Origin: RGIG9608 sp045602425
GTDB taxonomy: Bacteria; Bacteroidota; Bacteroidia; Bacteroidales; Paludibacteraceae
Direction: 5' to 3'
DNA length: 64,000 nucleotides
Assembly (NCBI GenBank): GCA_045602425.1
Contig: JAZSBO010000026.1
Location: 62,001 to 126,000 of the forward strand
In this document: piece by piece, positions 43,201 to 52,354 of the stretch
Layout of the letters: every line of letters starts with the position of its first letter
Position numbering within the stretch: the stretch's first letter is position 1
The notes under the pieces: model-generated
Database searches by the model: none
What the model saw: the letters and a program-made list of their open reading frames with translations, nothing else
Told to the model about the DNA's origin: nothing
Made by a program: the position numbers and the translations under genes

Positions 43201-46200
43201 CTAGTATTTACATATTGTAAAATAATCTACCTCATTATCATTCTGTACTCGCAACAAATAAACACCTTTTTGTAGGTCATTTACGTTTATTATAGTTTGC
43301 TGATCTGAAACAGTAATTGTCTTCACAACAATTCCATTTAATGTTAATAATTCAATTTTATCATTAACATTCGATTCTACAAACAAACTAGAACGAACGG
43401 GATTTGGATAAATACGTATAACATTGTCTGTTGTAATCATTTCATTTTCTACAGTAGGATCTATTATTCGCAATCCAAAAGTATGCACCGAACCTTTATG
43501 ACGTGCTCCACACGGATCAAAATTATTTACAGAATTATGCTGCATTGCTTCTTCTGAAATAATTCTTATAGCAGAAAAACCTGCATAAGCAGACATTGGT
43601 ACTTGAATCTGATAAGTTTCATTAGAATAACGATATCCACTTTGCCCACTACCATCTGCTCCTCCATAAATATCATATTTCTCACTCGATGTTGAAAATT
43701 CTCCATCGCGATTCCAGTCAATATAGATAACAACATTACCCCATTGTGTAGCAGAAGAGTTAGATGAATAATTAAATGTTAACACATCCCCGTTTTGCAC
43801 TTCAACTATCTTCGAAGACTGATAGTTATTCAAAGACGCAGATGATGTTACTGAAACAGTATTTCTAGGCGATGTTATCGTTATTGAATTTAAATAAAAG
43901 GAAAAGGTTTCGTAAGCTGCAACTCCCGTACAATAAGTAGGATTTTCACTTGTAAAGTGAGCTACTAAATCATACGACTTATTTACTGTAAATGTATAAA
44001 CTGCCGAAGTAGAAACAATTTCACCTGTACGAGTTTTCCATGCGGCAAATTCATAGCCACTTGCTGGAATTGCCTCAATAGTAACTCTTTCGTTTTCATC
44101 TGCTTCATAAATCTTCTCCGTTGTTCCGTGAATCAAAACAGTCCCCTTATTCTCATCGCAAGAAACTTTTACTTGAGTAAAAGAGGATATTGGCAATGGA
44201 GAAACATTCAATCTAAAAGTAAATAACGTACCTCTTTTTCTTGCTTGACAAGGGCCTCCTCCTAACGAATTGTGAGCAGGAGCTTCTCCCGAACACAATC
44301 TTATACCACAAGTTCCCACTCGCACATCATTTGGAACAATAATTTTAATTTCCTTATTTACTATTTGTACCAATGGGTTGTTAAACAAAGAATAAGCTTC
44401 GCTTGAAGTATCCCATGTTCCATCCATATTCCAATCTATATAAGCAATCGCTTGAGACCACTTGGTATGCTCTCCACCCGAAACATAAAATTTCAAGGTA
44501 TCTCCTGCACAAACCTCTGCAATACAAGTGGAGGATAAATCAGTAATAGAAGTAGCACCTTTTGAAAATGTAAAAGCTTGCTCACCATTTACCGAAACAG
44601 ACCCAGCATTTATACCATAATGGTCGCCATCTCCATTATTTGGAGCTGTTCCTTCGCAATATGAAGGGAATTTAGCTTCCATTGCCATTGTAAGTTCTAA
44701 ATCTTCAATCAAAGAGGTTACAGGCAACGGATTGTTCGATGTCATTGTTGCTCCATAAGGAATACCATCTTTTACCCATTGCACAAAAGCATAACCTGTT
44801 GCAGGAATTGCTGTTATAGACACATTCGTCCCTGCAGCATATTTGCCATCATTATCAGGTTGTGGCGATAGTGTAAATGTTGCAGCACCTTCGATGCTTG
44901 GAACTGCCGATAATGAAAATCGCTCACTATCATTTGGTGCTACATTCACTTGAAAATCATAAGTTGTACCATCAGCCACATTACTACAAGGATCAACTAC
45001 AGACTCTCCTCCTACAATTCGCAAACGAACATTTGTAGTTCCTTTTTCTGCACTAGTAGGAACATTTATTGTAAAACTTTTGTTATTTACTCCTTGTTCA
45101 TTTGTAATAAATTCGTCATCAGAAAAAACATGATTTCTATCCCAATCTACCCAAATAAACATTCGAGAAGAAGCAAACGACATCGACGAAGTTGCTTTTT
45201 CAAAATTCATTGTGAATGTACTACCTCTCTTAACATTTACTCCTCCTAAAACAGATTTGGCAACATATCCATTCTCAACAACATCATCAACAAGGGTTGT
45301 TTCATCTCCTATATAATAAAGTTGCGATTGTCCTAAAGGCGTAATAGATGCTCTTCCTAAAAAATAATTTGAAGTTGTAGCAAGAGGTTTACAATAAGGT
45401 GTTTCTGCAAATTTTGCAACTAATATAACATCAGTTTTTACAGAAAGGGCAAACGTAGCATTCGTGCTCATCGGTATATTAGACTCTTTTATATACCAAC
45501 CAACAAAAGTATGCCCAGGAGACGGATTTGCCAACATCGTTATTTTTGTTCCATTAAACACTTTCAATTGTGTTCCTTCGTATCCCTTAAACCCAATTGT
45601 TCCCCAACCACTTTGGGAAGATAACCCTTCTATTTTTATTGTAGGTCGGTCAGCTTTTTTATGAATACTCATAGGGATATCAAAAACAACACCATCTCGT
45701 ATATTTTCACAACTAGAATAGTTGTTCCCTGCAATAGAAGCATCACTCGCATCAGTAAGTTTAACACGTACACAACTCGCGCCCAACAAAGCCTCACTTG
45801 GTATAGCAATTTGCATATTGTAAAGTACAGAATCAGCACTTACATTACCCACAATACGCCCTAAATATTCATTCGAAGAAACAAATTCTTTATCATTATT
45901 AAAATCAGCATAAACGTCTGCTACCCAAGGAGAGTTATTTGACGATTTTGATTTTTGACTAAATTTTAAATTAAACACTTCTCCTCTTTCAGCAACAATA
46001 CACGAAGTAGATATTTTGTTAGTAATCTTTTCGGCTAAATCGGTCATTTTTAATTGCATATTAAACAATGCATTTTGCGATTGAATATAAGAAATATAAC
46101 GACTACTACTCAATGTCCCTTTTACGGAACAATAACTAGAAGCTGTACGGGGTTCATCCGAATCGTTAAGAACTATCTCATCAATATAAATATCAATGTC

Positions 46201-46731
46201 GCCCGACAATCGTCCAACCGCAGTCTGACAGTCAGGATAAATACGTATTCTGTCGATTTCGTAACCATTACCTTTAATAGAAAAAATAGCATCGCTCCAA
46301 GCATTTGCACGAACTTCAGAACGAGACAATTCTATGATTTGCAGCACATTATTATTTTTATCAATAGCTGCCATTACCAATGGACTCAACGTTGGCTTAT
46401 ATACCAAAACATGCAAATATTGTTTTGTGGTTGTTGCCTGAAATGTATTTTCAAGTTTTATTTCAACACCATTTCTATCTCCTGCATAATAAGGACGAAC
46501 ATAATGCAACACCTTTTCGGTTTCATTCATTTCATTGACATACGGATTGTCAATGACTTCAACTGTTGTATTTACACATTTGCTTTGATTGAAAGGAGAA
46601 TTTTCCCATTCATCGACAAATTTTGTTCCACTCGTTAAACCACCTTCGAACGAAGATAATATAGTTTCTGCCTTTAACAAATAAGGAACAAACAAAAGCA
46701 ATATAACATATAAATATTTCAAATTTTTCAT
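43201..46731 (-). CDS. Large GEVED/InlB-repeat surface protein with T9SS domain
   Basis: A 1176-residue secreted protein. Signal peptide (MKNLKYLYVILLLFVPYLLKAE), then an N-terminal beta-sandwich (residues about 25-200, ILSSFEGGLTSGTKF to IDIYIDEIVLND), and alternating GEVED domains (recognised by WVADVYADFNNDKEF, VDWDRNHVFS, IDWNMDGTWD and IDWNRDGEFS) and InlB-type repeats (HTFVGWYI, YAFVQWVKDG, YEFAAWKTRTG). The last ~75 residues are a T9SS sorting domain starting IRIYPNPVRSSLFVE and ending FTICKY. The ORF extends to 46752 by a TTG; the ATG at 46731 is better. It follows the GH29 gene by 17 bases, suggesting shared glycan binding. Confidence 0.87.
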   Translation of the reverse strand: MKNLKYLYVILLLFVPYLLKAETILSSFEGGLTSGTKFVDEWENSPFNQSKCVNTTVEVIDNPYVNEMNETEKVLHYVRPYYAGDRNGVEIKLENTFQATTTKQYLHVLVYKPTLSPLVMAAIDKNNNVLQIIELSRSEVRANAWSDAIFSIKGNGYEIDRIRIYPDCQTAVGRLSGDIDIYIDEIVLNDSDEPRTASSYCSVKGTLSSSRYISYIQSQNALFNMQLKMTDLAEKITNKISTSCIVAERGEVFNLKFSQKSKSSNNSPWVADVYADFNNDKEFVSSNEYLGRIVGNVSADSVLYNMQIAIPSEALLGASCVRVKLTDASDASIAGNNYSSCENIRDGVVFDIPMSIHKKADRPTIKIEGLSSQSGWGTIGFKGYEGTQLKVFNGTKITMLANPSPGHTFVGWYIKESNIPMSTNATFALSVKTDVILVAKFAETPYCKPLATTSNYFLGRASITPLGQSQLYYIGDETTLVDDVVENGYVAKSVLGGVNVKRGSTFTMNFEKATSSMSFASSRMFIWVDWDRNHVFSDDEFITNEQGVNNKSFTINVPTSAEKGTTNVRLRIVGGESVVDPCSNVADGTTYDFQVNVAPNDSERFSLSAVPSIEGAATFTLSPQPDNDGKYAAGTNVSITAIPATGYAFVQWVKDGIPYGATMTSNNPLPVTSLIEDLELTMAMEAKFPSYCEGTAPNNGDGDHYGINAGSVSVNGEQAFTFSKGATSITDLSSTCIAEVCAGDTLKFYVSGGEHTKWSQAIAYIDWNMDGTWDTSSEAYSLFNNPLVQIVNKEIKIIVPNDVRVGTCGIRLCSGEAPAHNSLGGGPCQARKRGTLFTFRLNVSPLPISSFTQVKVSCDENKGTVLIHGTTEKIYEADENERVTIEAIPASGYEFAAWKTRTGEIVSTSAVYTFTVNKSYDLVAHFTSENPTYCTGVAAYETFSFYLNSITITSPRNTVSVTSSASLNNYQSSKIVEVQNGDVLTFNYSSNSSATQWGNVVIYIDWNRDGEFSTSSEKYDIYGGADGSGQSGYRYSNETYQIQVPMSAYAGFSAIRIISEEAMQHNSVNNFDPCGARHKGSVHTFGLRIIDPTVENEMITTDNVIRIYPNPVRSSLFVESNVNDKIELLTLNGIVVKTITVSDQQTIINVNDLQKGVYLLRVQNDNEVDYFTICKY

Positions 46732-46748
46732 CTTGCTACTTTTTAAAA

Positions 46749-48242
46749 TCAATAAATAGAAATACGATTAATCAAAGGACAAACTTTACTATCAGTAATT
46801 ACAACCTTAACCTTGCTTGTTTGGGTAGGAGAAGTGAGTTGAACAATACGCTTATGACCTATTGTGGTTGTTGCAGTAGTAGTAGCTTGTTTCACCCAGG
46901 CAGACCCATTCCATGTATGTATTTCAAATCCTTTTACTCGTTGACCCTTACGAATATACTCACCTAAACGGATATACTTTACAGTTCTTGAACTTCCTAA
47001 ATCAAGTTCTATAGAGCCACTAGTTTCGCCATCTTCCAAAGCCCAATATGTATCATCGCTATTGTCATTAACATTTCTTGCAGCAAATTTTCCTACCACC
47101 GAACTACTTCTCTCCGCCGATGCTGATGCTGTAGCATTTAAAGCTAAATCCGTTCCAAAAGCTTCGTCCAACAATGTTTTAAATCCTCTAAGATTTGTTA
47201 CTGTAGCATTTGACAAAACACCAGCTTTGTTGGGAGGAAAATTGAGAATAAGATTAGAATTTCTTCCAACCGACGTCATATAAATATTAAATAATTGTTG
47301 TGCCGTTTTTATTTGACCAGTATTGTCTGCTGTAGTATTCCAAAACCATCCGTTACCATTCTTTGCATCACATTCGGTAGGCAACCAACGCCAACCGTCT
47401 TCTTCACCCTCTTCATTTCCACTTCCATCATCGTTAGCTCCATTGTCATACGTACACCAAGAGGTTTCTCCTGCCCAACCTTCTTCATTACCTACCCAAT
47501 GACAATCTTGATCCCAACCCCAAATAGCACAATTGGGTTGAAGTTCACGAATCATTTTAAATGTATTTGGGAAGTCGTAATATGTTTCAGCATCAATACT
47601 TCGTGATTCATTAGCACCTCCATAATAACCACTTCCGCCATTTGCTCCATCAAACCACATTTCAAAAATTTCTCCATAATTTGTACAAATCTCACGAATT
47701 TGCTCACGGAATACCTCTACATAACCAGCACGACCATATTCTGCATGATTTCTATCCCAAGGAGAGATATATGCACCAAATTTCAATCCTTGTCGACGAC
47801 ATTCTGCCGACAACAATGCTGGAATATCTACATGACCATGCGTTGTTGTATTGTTTTTAGTACTATGTTCTGTTGTATTTGTAAACCATGTACAAAAACC
47901 ATCATGGTGTTTACATGTAAGAATAATACCTTTCATCCCTGCATTTTTAATCTCGGTTACCCATTGTTCTACGTTTATAGCCGATGTAGGATTAAAAGAG
48001 TTTATGCTTTCATTACCATTACCCCATTCAAGATTTGTAAACGTATTTATTCCGAAATGCATAAACGCATAGAATTCCATTTCATGCCAAGCCATTTGGC
48101 GTTCAGTTGGAACGGGAAAAACTGGTTGTGGCTCGTTTTCTGACGAAGACATGTCACAAAACGAAGAAGTCTGCCCTAAAATAGATTGAGAAATCATCAA
48201 AAGAAAAGCAGACAAAAAACAAATTTTCTTGCTCATTTTCAT
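46749..48242 (-). CDS. Alpha-L-fucosidase (GH29) with F5/8-type C-terminal domain
   Basis: A 497-residue exported enzyme that removes terminal alpha-L-fucose. Signal peptide (MKMSKKICFLSAFLLMISQSILGQ), then the GH29 barrel with YAFMHFGINTFTNLEWGNG, GIILTCKHHDGFCTWFTN, AYISPWDRNH and the nucleophile aspartate D198 in FEMWFDGANG. The acid/base residue of GH29 varies and was not pinpointed. The C-terminal ~135 residues look like a F5/8 type C carbohydrate-binding module. No T9SS tail is seen. Start at 48242 chosen over the unlikely upstream hydrophobic extension. It leads the operon with the GEVED protein. Confidence 0.93.
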   Translation of the reverse strand: MKMSKKICFLSAFLLMISQSILGQTSSFCDMSSSENEPQPVFPVPTERQMAWHEMEFYAFMHFGINTFTNLEWGNGNESINSFNPTSAINVEQWVTEIKNAGMKGIILTCKHHDGFCTWFTNTTEHSTKNNTTTHGHVDIPALLSAECRRQGLKFGAYISPWDRNHAEYGRAGYVEVFREQIREICTNYGEIFEMWFDGANGGSGYYGGANESRSIDAETYYDFPNTFKMIRELQPNCAIWGWDQDCHWVGNEEGWAGETSWCTYDNGANDDGSGNEEGEEDGWRWLPTECDAKNGNGWFWNTTADNTGQIKTAQQLFNIYMTSVGRNSNLILNFPPNKAGVLSNATVTNLRGFKTLLDEAFGTDLALNATASASAERSSSVVGKFAARNVNDNSDDTYWALEDGETSGSIELDLGSSRTVKYIRLGEYIRKGQRVKGFEIHTWNGSAWVKQATTTATTTIGHKRIVQLTSPTQTSKVKVVITDSKVCPLINRISIY

Positions 48243-48315
48243 GTCATTATAGTAATTATATTTTTGCAAAGCAAAAAAAAAAAACAAATAAACAAACAAA
48301 AAATCAAAAAAAACA

Positions 48316-48323
48316 TAATTTTG
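48316..48323 (+). promoter_or_regulatory. -7 box of tRNA-Gly
   Basis: TAATTTTG matches TAnnTTTG and lies 14 bases before the tRNA gene. Confidence 0.5.
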
Positions 48324-48337
48324 CAATGCAATTTTTT

Positions 48338-48413
48338 GCGGTAGTAGCTCAGTTGGTAGAGCATCAGCTTCCCAAGCTGAGGGTCACGAGTTCGAGCCTC
48401 GCCTACCGCTCCA
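48338..48413 (+). tRNA. tRNA-Gly(CCC)
   Basis: 76 bases folding into a cloverleaf: acceptor arm GCGGTAG/CTACCGC, D-arm AGCTCAGTTGGTAGAGC, anticodon stem TCAGC/GCTGA with loop TTCCCAA giving anticodon CCC, T-arm GTTCGAGCC-type, discriminator T and an encoded CCA end (48411-48413). It reads GGG codons. Confidence 0.95.
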
Positions 48414-48419
48414 AAAGAG

Positions 48420-48456
48420 AGGTTATGCCAATTGGTATAACTTCTTTTCTTTTTTA
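48420..48456 (+). terminator. tRNA-Gly terminator
   Basis: GTTATGCC / GGTATAAC stem around AATT (one G-T pair) and a following T-rich run. Confidence 0.7.
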
Positions 48457-48491
48457 AAAAGATTTTTTACGGAGATTAATACTTAATGTTG

Positions 48492-48499
48492 TACCTTTG
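48492..48499 (+). promoter_or_regulatory. -7 box of the AspT/YidE-type transporter
   Basis: TACCTTTG, 22 bases before the ATG at 48522; a TTTA at the -33 position is only partial. Confidence 0.45.
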
Positions 48500-48521
48500 C
48501 AACCGAAAAAATTTTTTGTTT

Positions 48522-50195
48522 ATGGAATGGTTTATCGACCTTTTGACTAAAGAATCTATTGCACATACGTTGCTTTTATACTCGTTTGTTATTTCATTAG
48601 GAGTTCTGTTGGGGAAATTAAAAATTGGGAGTGTATCGTTAGGTGTAACTTTCGTGTTATTTGTTGGCATTGCTGTTGGGCATTTTGGATTTACGGTAGA
48701 AACCGAAATCCTGCATTTCATAAAAGAATTCGGATTAATTCTTTTTATTTTCTCAATCGGGCTACAAGTAGGTCCCGGATTTTTCTCGTCGTTTAAAAAA
48801 GATGGTTCGTTACTCAACTTGTTAGCTTTTGGCATTGTGCTTTTAGGCATTGTTACTGCAATAACTATTTATTACATTGCTAATGGAAGAATAGAGATGC
48901 CTATGGTTGTCGGCATTCTTTCGGGAGCTGTAACCAACACGCCCGGGCTCGGTGCCGCACAAGAAGCTCTACGGCAGCTTTGCGAAGCTCGCCAACAAAC
49001 CGACGTGCCAGAAATTGCATTGGGTTATGCCGTAGCTTATCCTTTAGGAGTTGTCGGAACGATTTTAGCAATTTTACTCATAAGAGCCATTTTCAAAATA
49101 AAACTTGAAAAAGAAAACGAAGATGCTTCTTTGAGCGAAAAAGGCAAAAACAAACCTCAACGATTATCTGTAAAAATCACCAATCAATCTATTTGCGGGA
49201 AAACGCTTTTTGAATGTAAAGAAATCATCGGTCGCAAATTTGTTATCTCACGCTTGATGCACAACGGACAAACCATTATTCCTGCGAGCGATACTATTTT
49301 TACAAAAGATGATACGATTTTAGCCATTTGCACCGAACAAGACATGGATGCTATTGTAGCATTTTTTGGGGAGAAAACCGAAATGGAGTGGGAGACACAA
49401 AACACACAACTCGTTTCGAGACGCATTGTTATTACTCAAAACAACATCAATGGGAAAACCATTGGCGATTTGCAACTTCGTACACTTTTTGGTATAAACA
49501 TAACACGTGTCAATCGTTCGGGTATTGACCTACTCGGGCGACCAGACCTTGTGTTACAAGTTGGCGACCGCGTTATGGTGGTTGGTGAACTTGACGCCAT
49601 AAAAAAAGTAGAGCCACTTCTTGGAAATACGCTTAAACGCCTAAACGAGCCACACATCATTACCATATTTTTCGGGATTCTTGTGGGTATTTTGGTAGGT
49701 TGCATTCCTTTTTACTTCCCCGGAATGCCTATGCCCGCAAAACTTGGTTTGGCAGGCGGACCGCTCATTATTGCTATTCTGCTCGGACGATTCGGGTATA
49801 AAATAAAACTCATTACTTACACCACGCAAAGTGCCAACCTTATGTTACGCGAAATAGGTATTTGCTTATTCCTTGCAAGTGTAGGTATCTCTTCGGGCGG
49901 AAAGTTTATGGAAACTGTTGTTTCGGGAGACGGACTGCTTTGGATAGGATGCGGATTTTTAATAACGTTTATTCCCGTATTTGTTATTGGACTAATCGGG
50001 CGATTGTGTTTTAAACTCAATTACTTTACGCTGATAGGTATGATAGCAGGTAGTACGACAAATCCTCCTGCATTGGCTTATTCAAGCTCTATAGCTACAA
50101 ACGACCAACCCGCAGTGGCGTACTCTACCGTCTATCCGCTTACGATGTTTTTACGCATCATTTCAGCACAGATATTGATTTTAGCATTAGCATAA
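48522..50195 (+). CDS. Putative transporter of the AspT/YidE family with two TrkA-C domains
   Basis: A 557-residue protein, the expected length for the aspartate:alanine exchanger-like family: two blocks of membrane segments (about residues 1-200 and 375-557) with a central cytosolic part holding two TrkA-C (RCK_C) domains (about 205-290 and 290-370). The family duplication GAVTNTPGLGAAQEAL in the first half and GSTTNPPALAYSS in the second is visible. Substrate unknown; dicarboxylate or amino acid exchange is possible. The ATG at 48522 (MEWFIDLL) is chosen over the ORF start at 48486, whose N terminus overlaps the promoter. Confidence 0.88.
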   Translation: MEWFIDLLTKESIAHTLLLYSFVISLGVLLGKLKIGSVSLGVTFVLFVGIAVGHFGFTVETEILHFIKEFGLILFIFSIGLQVGPGFFSSFKKDGSLLNLLAFGIVLLGIVTAITIYYIANGRIEMPMVVGILSGAVTNTPGLGAAQEALRQLCEARQQTDVPEIALGYAVAYPLGVVGTILAILLIRAIFKIKLEKENEDASLSEKGKNKPQRLSVKITNQSICGKTLFECKEIIGRKFVISRLMHNGQTIIPASDTIFTKDDTILAICTEQDMDAIVAFFGEKTEMEWETQNTQLVSRRIVITQNNINGKTIGDLQLRTLFGINITRVNRSGIDLLGRPDLVLQVGDRVMVVGELDAIKKVEPLLGNTLKRLNEPHIITIFFGILVGILVGCIPFYFPGMPMPAKLGLAGGPLIIAILLGRFGYKIKLITYTTQSANLMLREIGICLFLASVGISSGGKFMETVVSGDGLLWIGCGFLITFIPVFVIGLIGRLCFKLNYFTLIGMIAGSTTNPPALAYSSSIATNDQPAVAYSTVYPLTMFLRIISAQILILALA

Positions 50196-50226
50196 AAAAA
50201 GAGAAGGTCTAGACCTTCTCTTTTTT
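50195..50226. terminator. Bidirectional terminator
   Basis: Near-perfect palindrome AAAAAAGAGAAGGT with its complement around CTAG, between the transporter and the FGE-like lipoprotein gene. Confidence 0.9.
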
Positions 50227-50243
50227 ATAAACTATAATTATTT

Positions 50244-50996
50244 CTATTCTACATCTTTTGCTAAACGGAATCCTATACCATAATTTCGAACATTGGGAAT
50301 AACATGATTACGATTACTAATGCGTAAATATTTTTTCTTACTCTGCCAATCTCCACCTTTGAATACTACCTCGCAACTTGGATTATCATTAATTGTAATA
50401 TTCATATTTTCTCTACTATAAAGTAAACTATCATACTCATTCGCACACCATTCATGAACATTACCCGTCATATCATATAATCCCAATCTATTTGGCATTT
50501 TCTCACCTACTATTGATGTCCTTACTCTGGAGTTGGCTTTCCACCACGCAACCCGAGAACAATTTTTACTACCACTATATTTATATTTTTTCTGATGTTT
50601 TCCCCCTCGAGCTGCATATTCCCACTCCAATTCAGTAGGAAGTCGGAATTTCTCTCCTGTTAATTTATTGAGTTTTTTGATATACTCCTGCACTTCAAAC
50701 CATGACACACATTCGACTGGTCGTTCATCTCCAATAAAATAAGAGGGGTGAGTATTCATAATATATGCCCATTGTGCTTGTGTTACTTCAAAGGTAGAAA
50801 TGTAAAACGACTTTACTTTCTTTTCTCTTATCGGCATTTCATCTGAATCAGCATCTTCATCTTCACTACCAAATATACCTACACCTCCCTCTACAAACTT
50901 CATTTCAGGAATAGTATTAGATGGAGAAGGGGGATTACAAGATATAAATATAATGACGATAAAAACAATCGTCATTATAGATATAGTATTTCCCAT
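50244..50996 (-). CDS. SUMF1/FGE-like lipoprotein lacking the catalytic cysteines
   Basis: A 250-residue lipoprotein: signal peptide and lipobox FISC, then a formylglycine-generating-enzyme-like fold (FVEGGVGIFGS, FYISTFEVTQAQWAYIM, VECVSWFEVQEYIKKLN, FRLPTELEWEYAARGG, GLYDMTGNVHEWCANEYD). The C-terminal stretch FKGGDWQSKKKYLRISNRNH aligns with the catalytic loop of FGE but has no cysteine there, so sulfatase maturation is unlikely. Probably a surface or scaffold protein. It is the last member of the small exported-protein operon at 50.2-52.2 kb. Confidence 0.82.
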   Translation of the reverse strand: MGNTISIMTIVFIVIIFISCNPPSPSNTIPEMKFVEGGVGIFGSEDEDADSDEMPIREKKVKSFYISTFEVTQAQWAYIMNTHPSYFIGDERPVECVSWFEVQEYIKKLNKLTGEKFRLPTELEWEYAARGGKHQKKYKYSGSKNCSRVAWWKANSRVRTSIVGEKMPNRLGLYDMTGNVHEWCANEYDSLLYSRENMNITINDNPSCEVVFKGGDWQSKKKYLRISNRNHVIPNVRNYGIGFRLAKDVE

Positions 50997-51002
50997 ATTA
51001 TT

Positions 51003-51155
51003 TTAATTACTCATATCACCAATTACTCGCCCAATCCCGTAACCTAAATGACGTGCAGAGTCTTCTGATACTTTATCAGCAGAAGAACATGCAAGAGCAA
51101 TAACAACAAATAATACTATTACAAAAATTGATGCAATCTTTTTCTTTTTACACAT
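51003..51155 (-). CDS. 50-residue lipoprotein
   Basis: A small reading frame of 50 codons found by eye. Signal peptide MCKKKKIASIFVIVLFVVIALAC with lipobox ALAC at Cys23, then SSADKVSEDSARHLGYGIGRVIGDMSN, an Asp/Ser-rich tail of 27 residues. Its first 37 bases overlap the 3' end of the membrane-protein gene (51119-51155) on the same strand, and it ends 7 bases before the FGE-like lipoprotein gene. Function unknown; the tail is too short for a domain. Lipidated exported peptide of the same operon is the likely status. Confidence 0.72.
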   Translation of the reverse strand: MCKKKKIASIFVIVLFVVIALACSSADKVSEDSARHLGYGIGRVIGDMSN

Positions 51156-51532
51156 AACATAAATATTATTAAAGTTAATAAATAAGTAAAAATATCAAAC
51201 CAATCAAAGGTTCCTAACATAAGATTAAGTCTTTGCCATAATTCCCATATAAAAGGAAGTGCGATGGATAATCCAAATAAAAATTTCATGAAAAGACTTC
51301 CATCGCATAATTTTAATTGAATCATTAATAATGCCAAATACCATAAAGCATCTGACAAACAAAAAAGGAAAAAATAAATAAGCGGATTCCCATTGTAATG
51401 TATATCTATTTTTATCGCTTCTAATAACTCCGACCCTTGCAATGGCAAAAGAAAAATTACGTCTTGCCTACAAGTACAATAAATCAAAGTACCTAACAAT
51501 AAAAACAATAATGAGAATCCTGCATATTTCAT
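51119..51532 (-). CDS. Small membrane protein
   Basis: A 137-residue protein with about four hydrophobic segments (roughly residues 3-18, 50-72, 82-96, 113-129) and no recognised domain. It has a short hydrophilic loop between them and a basic C terminus (KRKRLHQFL). Its ATG overlaps the stop of the exported DnaJ-type protein gene (ATGA), so it is translationally coupled to it. The 50-residue lipoprotein gene overlaps its 3' end. Confidence 0.75.
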   Translation of the reverse strand: MKYAGFSLLFLLLGTLIYCTCRQDVIFLLPLQGSELLEAIKIDIHYNGNPLIYFFLFCLSDALWYLALLMIQLKLCDGSLFMKFLFGLSIALPFIWELWQRLNLMLGTFDWFDIFTYLLTLIIFMLCVKRKRLHQFL

Positions 51533-51885
51533 TTTTCAACCGTTCCTCTTCCTTTACAATTTGGACAAGGCATTTCCTCTTCTCCAGTACCATTACACTT
51601 ATCACAAGTTCCTCCTCCCTCAGTCATATATCCGCCACGTCCTTCACATCTTTTACACGGAACTCTATCCCCAAACCTATCTATTTCATATTTTTCCCCA
51701 AGACATTTTTCGCAAACCTTTACTTCACCACGAAGTTCCCCAGATCCACCGCATCTTCTACAAATTCTAGTCATTTCCCAAATTCCTGTACCATTACAAT
51801 TTTTACAATCATAAGTTTCTGCATATAAATTAAATGCAAAAATGGCTGATACTATAACAATAAAAAATAAACAAATCTTTTTCAT
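51529..51885 (-). CDS. Exported DnaJ-type zinc-finger protein
   Basis: A 118-residue protein with signal peptide (MKKICLFFIVIVSAIFAFNLYA) and then four CxxCxGxG-like units (CKNCNGTG, CRRCGGSG, CEKCLGEK/CKRCEGRG, CDKCNGTG, CPNCKGRG) typical of the cysteine-rich domain of DnaJ chaperones. There is no J domain. In DnaJ these motifs bind two zinc ions and hold unfolded chains. An isolated, exported version is unusual; a periplasmic substrate-binding or scaffold role is only inferred. The stop overlaps the start of the membrane-protein gene. Confidence 0.83.
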   Translation of the reverse strand: MKKICLFFIVIVSAIFAFNLYAETYDCKNCNGTGIWEMTRICRRCGGSGELRGEVKVCEKCLGEKYEIDRFGDRVPCKRCEGRGGYMTEGGGTCDKCNGTGEEEMPCPNCKGRGTVEK

Positions 51886-51890
51886 CTCTA

Positions 51891-52199
51891 TTATCTTCTA
51901 GAACCTACATTTTTACTTTGACTTGTACTAACACCTTTACCTTGAGGAGCAGTTCTTCCACTTTTATTTTGTGAAGAAGATGTTGATTTTACATCATTCT
52001 TAGTTCTGCCATCATTTCTACTAGTTGCTCCTGTGTTTCTAGAAGATTTACTCGTCATTTGCGAATGCATACTTGGTCTATTTCCTGCATCACGAACAAC
52101 ACGACCTTCACGTGGATTTGTTTTCTCTTGAGCAATTACACTTGGACTAAACAACGAAACTCCAAGAAAAGCTACTGCTACTAAAAATAATTTTTTCAT
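51891..52199 (-). CDS. Small exported basic low-complexity protein
   Basis: 102 residues: signal peptide (MKKLFLVAVAFLGVSLFSPSVIAQ) and a strongly basic Ser/Thr/Asn/Arg-rich tail without predicted fold. It leads the operon that continues with the DnaJ-type, membrane, 50-residue and FGE-like genes; gap to the next gene is 5 bases. Function unknown. A -7-like CAAAAGTA (52271-52278) and a -33-like CAAA lie upstream on the minus strand, but spacing is 23 bases rather than 19-21. Confidence 0.65.
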   Translation of the reverse strand: MKKLFLVAVAFLGVSLFSPSVIAQEKTNPREGRVVRDAGNRPSMHSQMTSKSSRNTGATSRNDGRTKNDVKSTSSSQNKSGRTAPQGKGVSTSQSKNVGSRR

Positions 52200-52354
52200 A
52201 AAAAATTTGTTTTACGTCCGCTCCTTATTCGGACCTTTAAATGTTAAAAAATATAAAAATTAAATTGTGCCAAAAGTACACCATAAGATTAAGTAGGAGG
52301 ACAAAAACTACAAGACGAAAATTCCATATTTTATGGAAAAAATTTCCACACCTA

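Noticed and set aside
48420..48456. tRNA-like or att-like repeat next to tRNA-Gly, looked at as a possible integration site
   Set aside because: Only a terminator hairpin follows; no integrase, direct repeat or foreign gene is present downstream.
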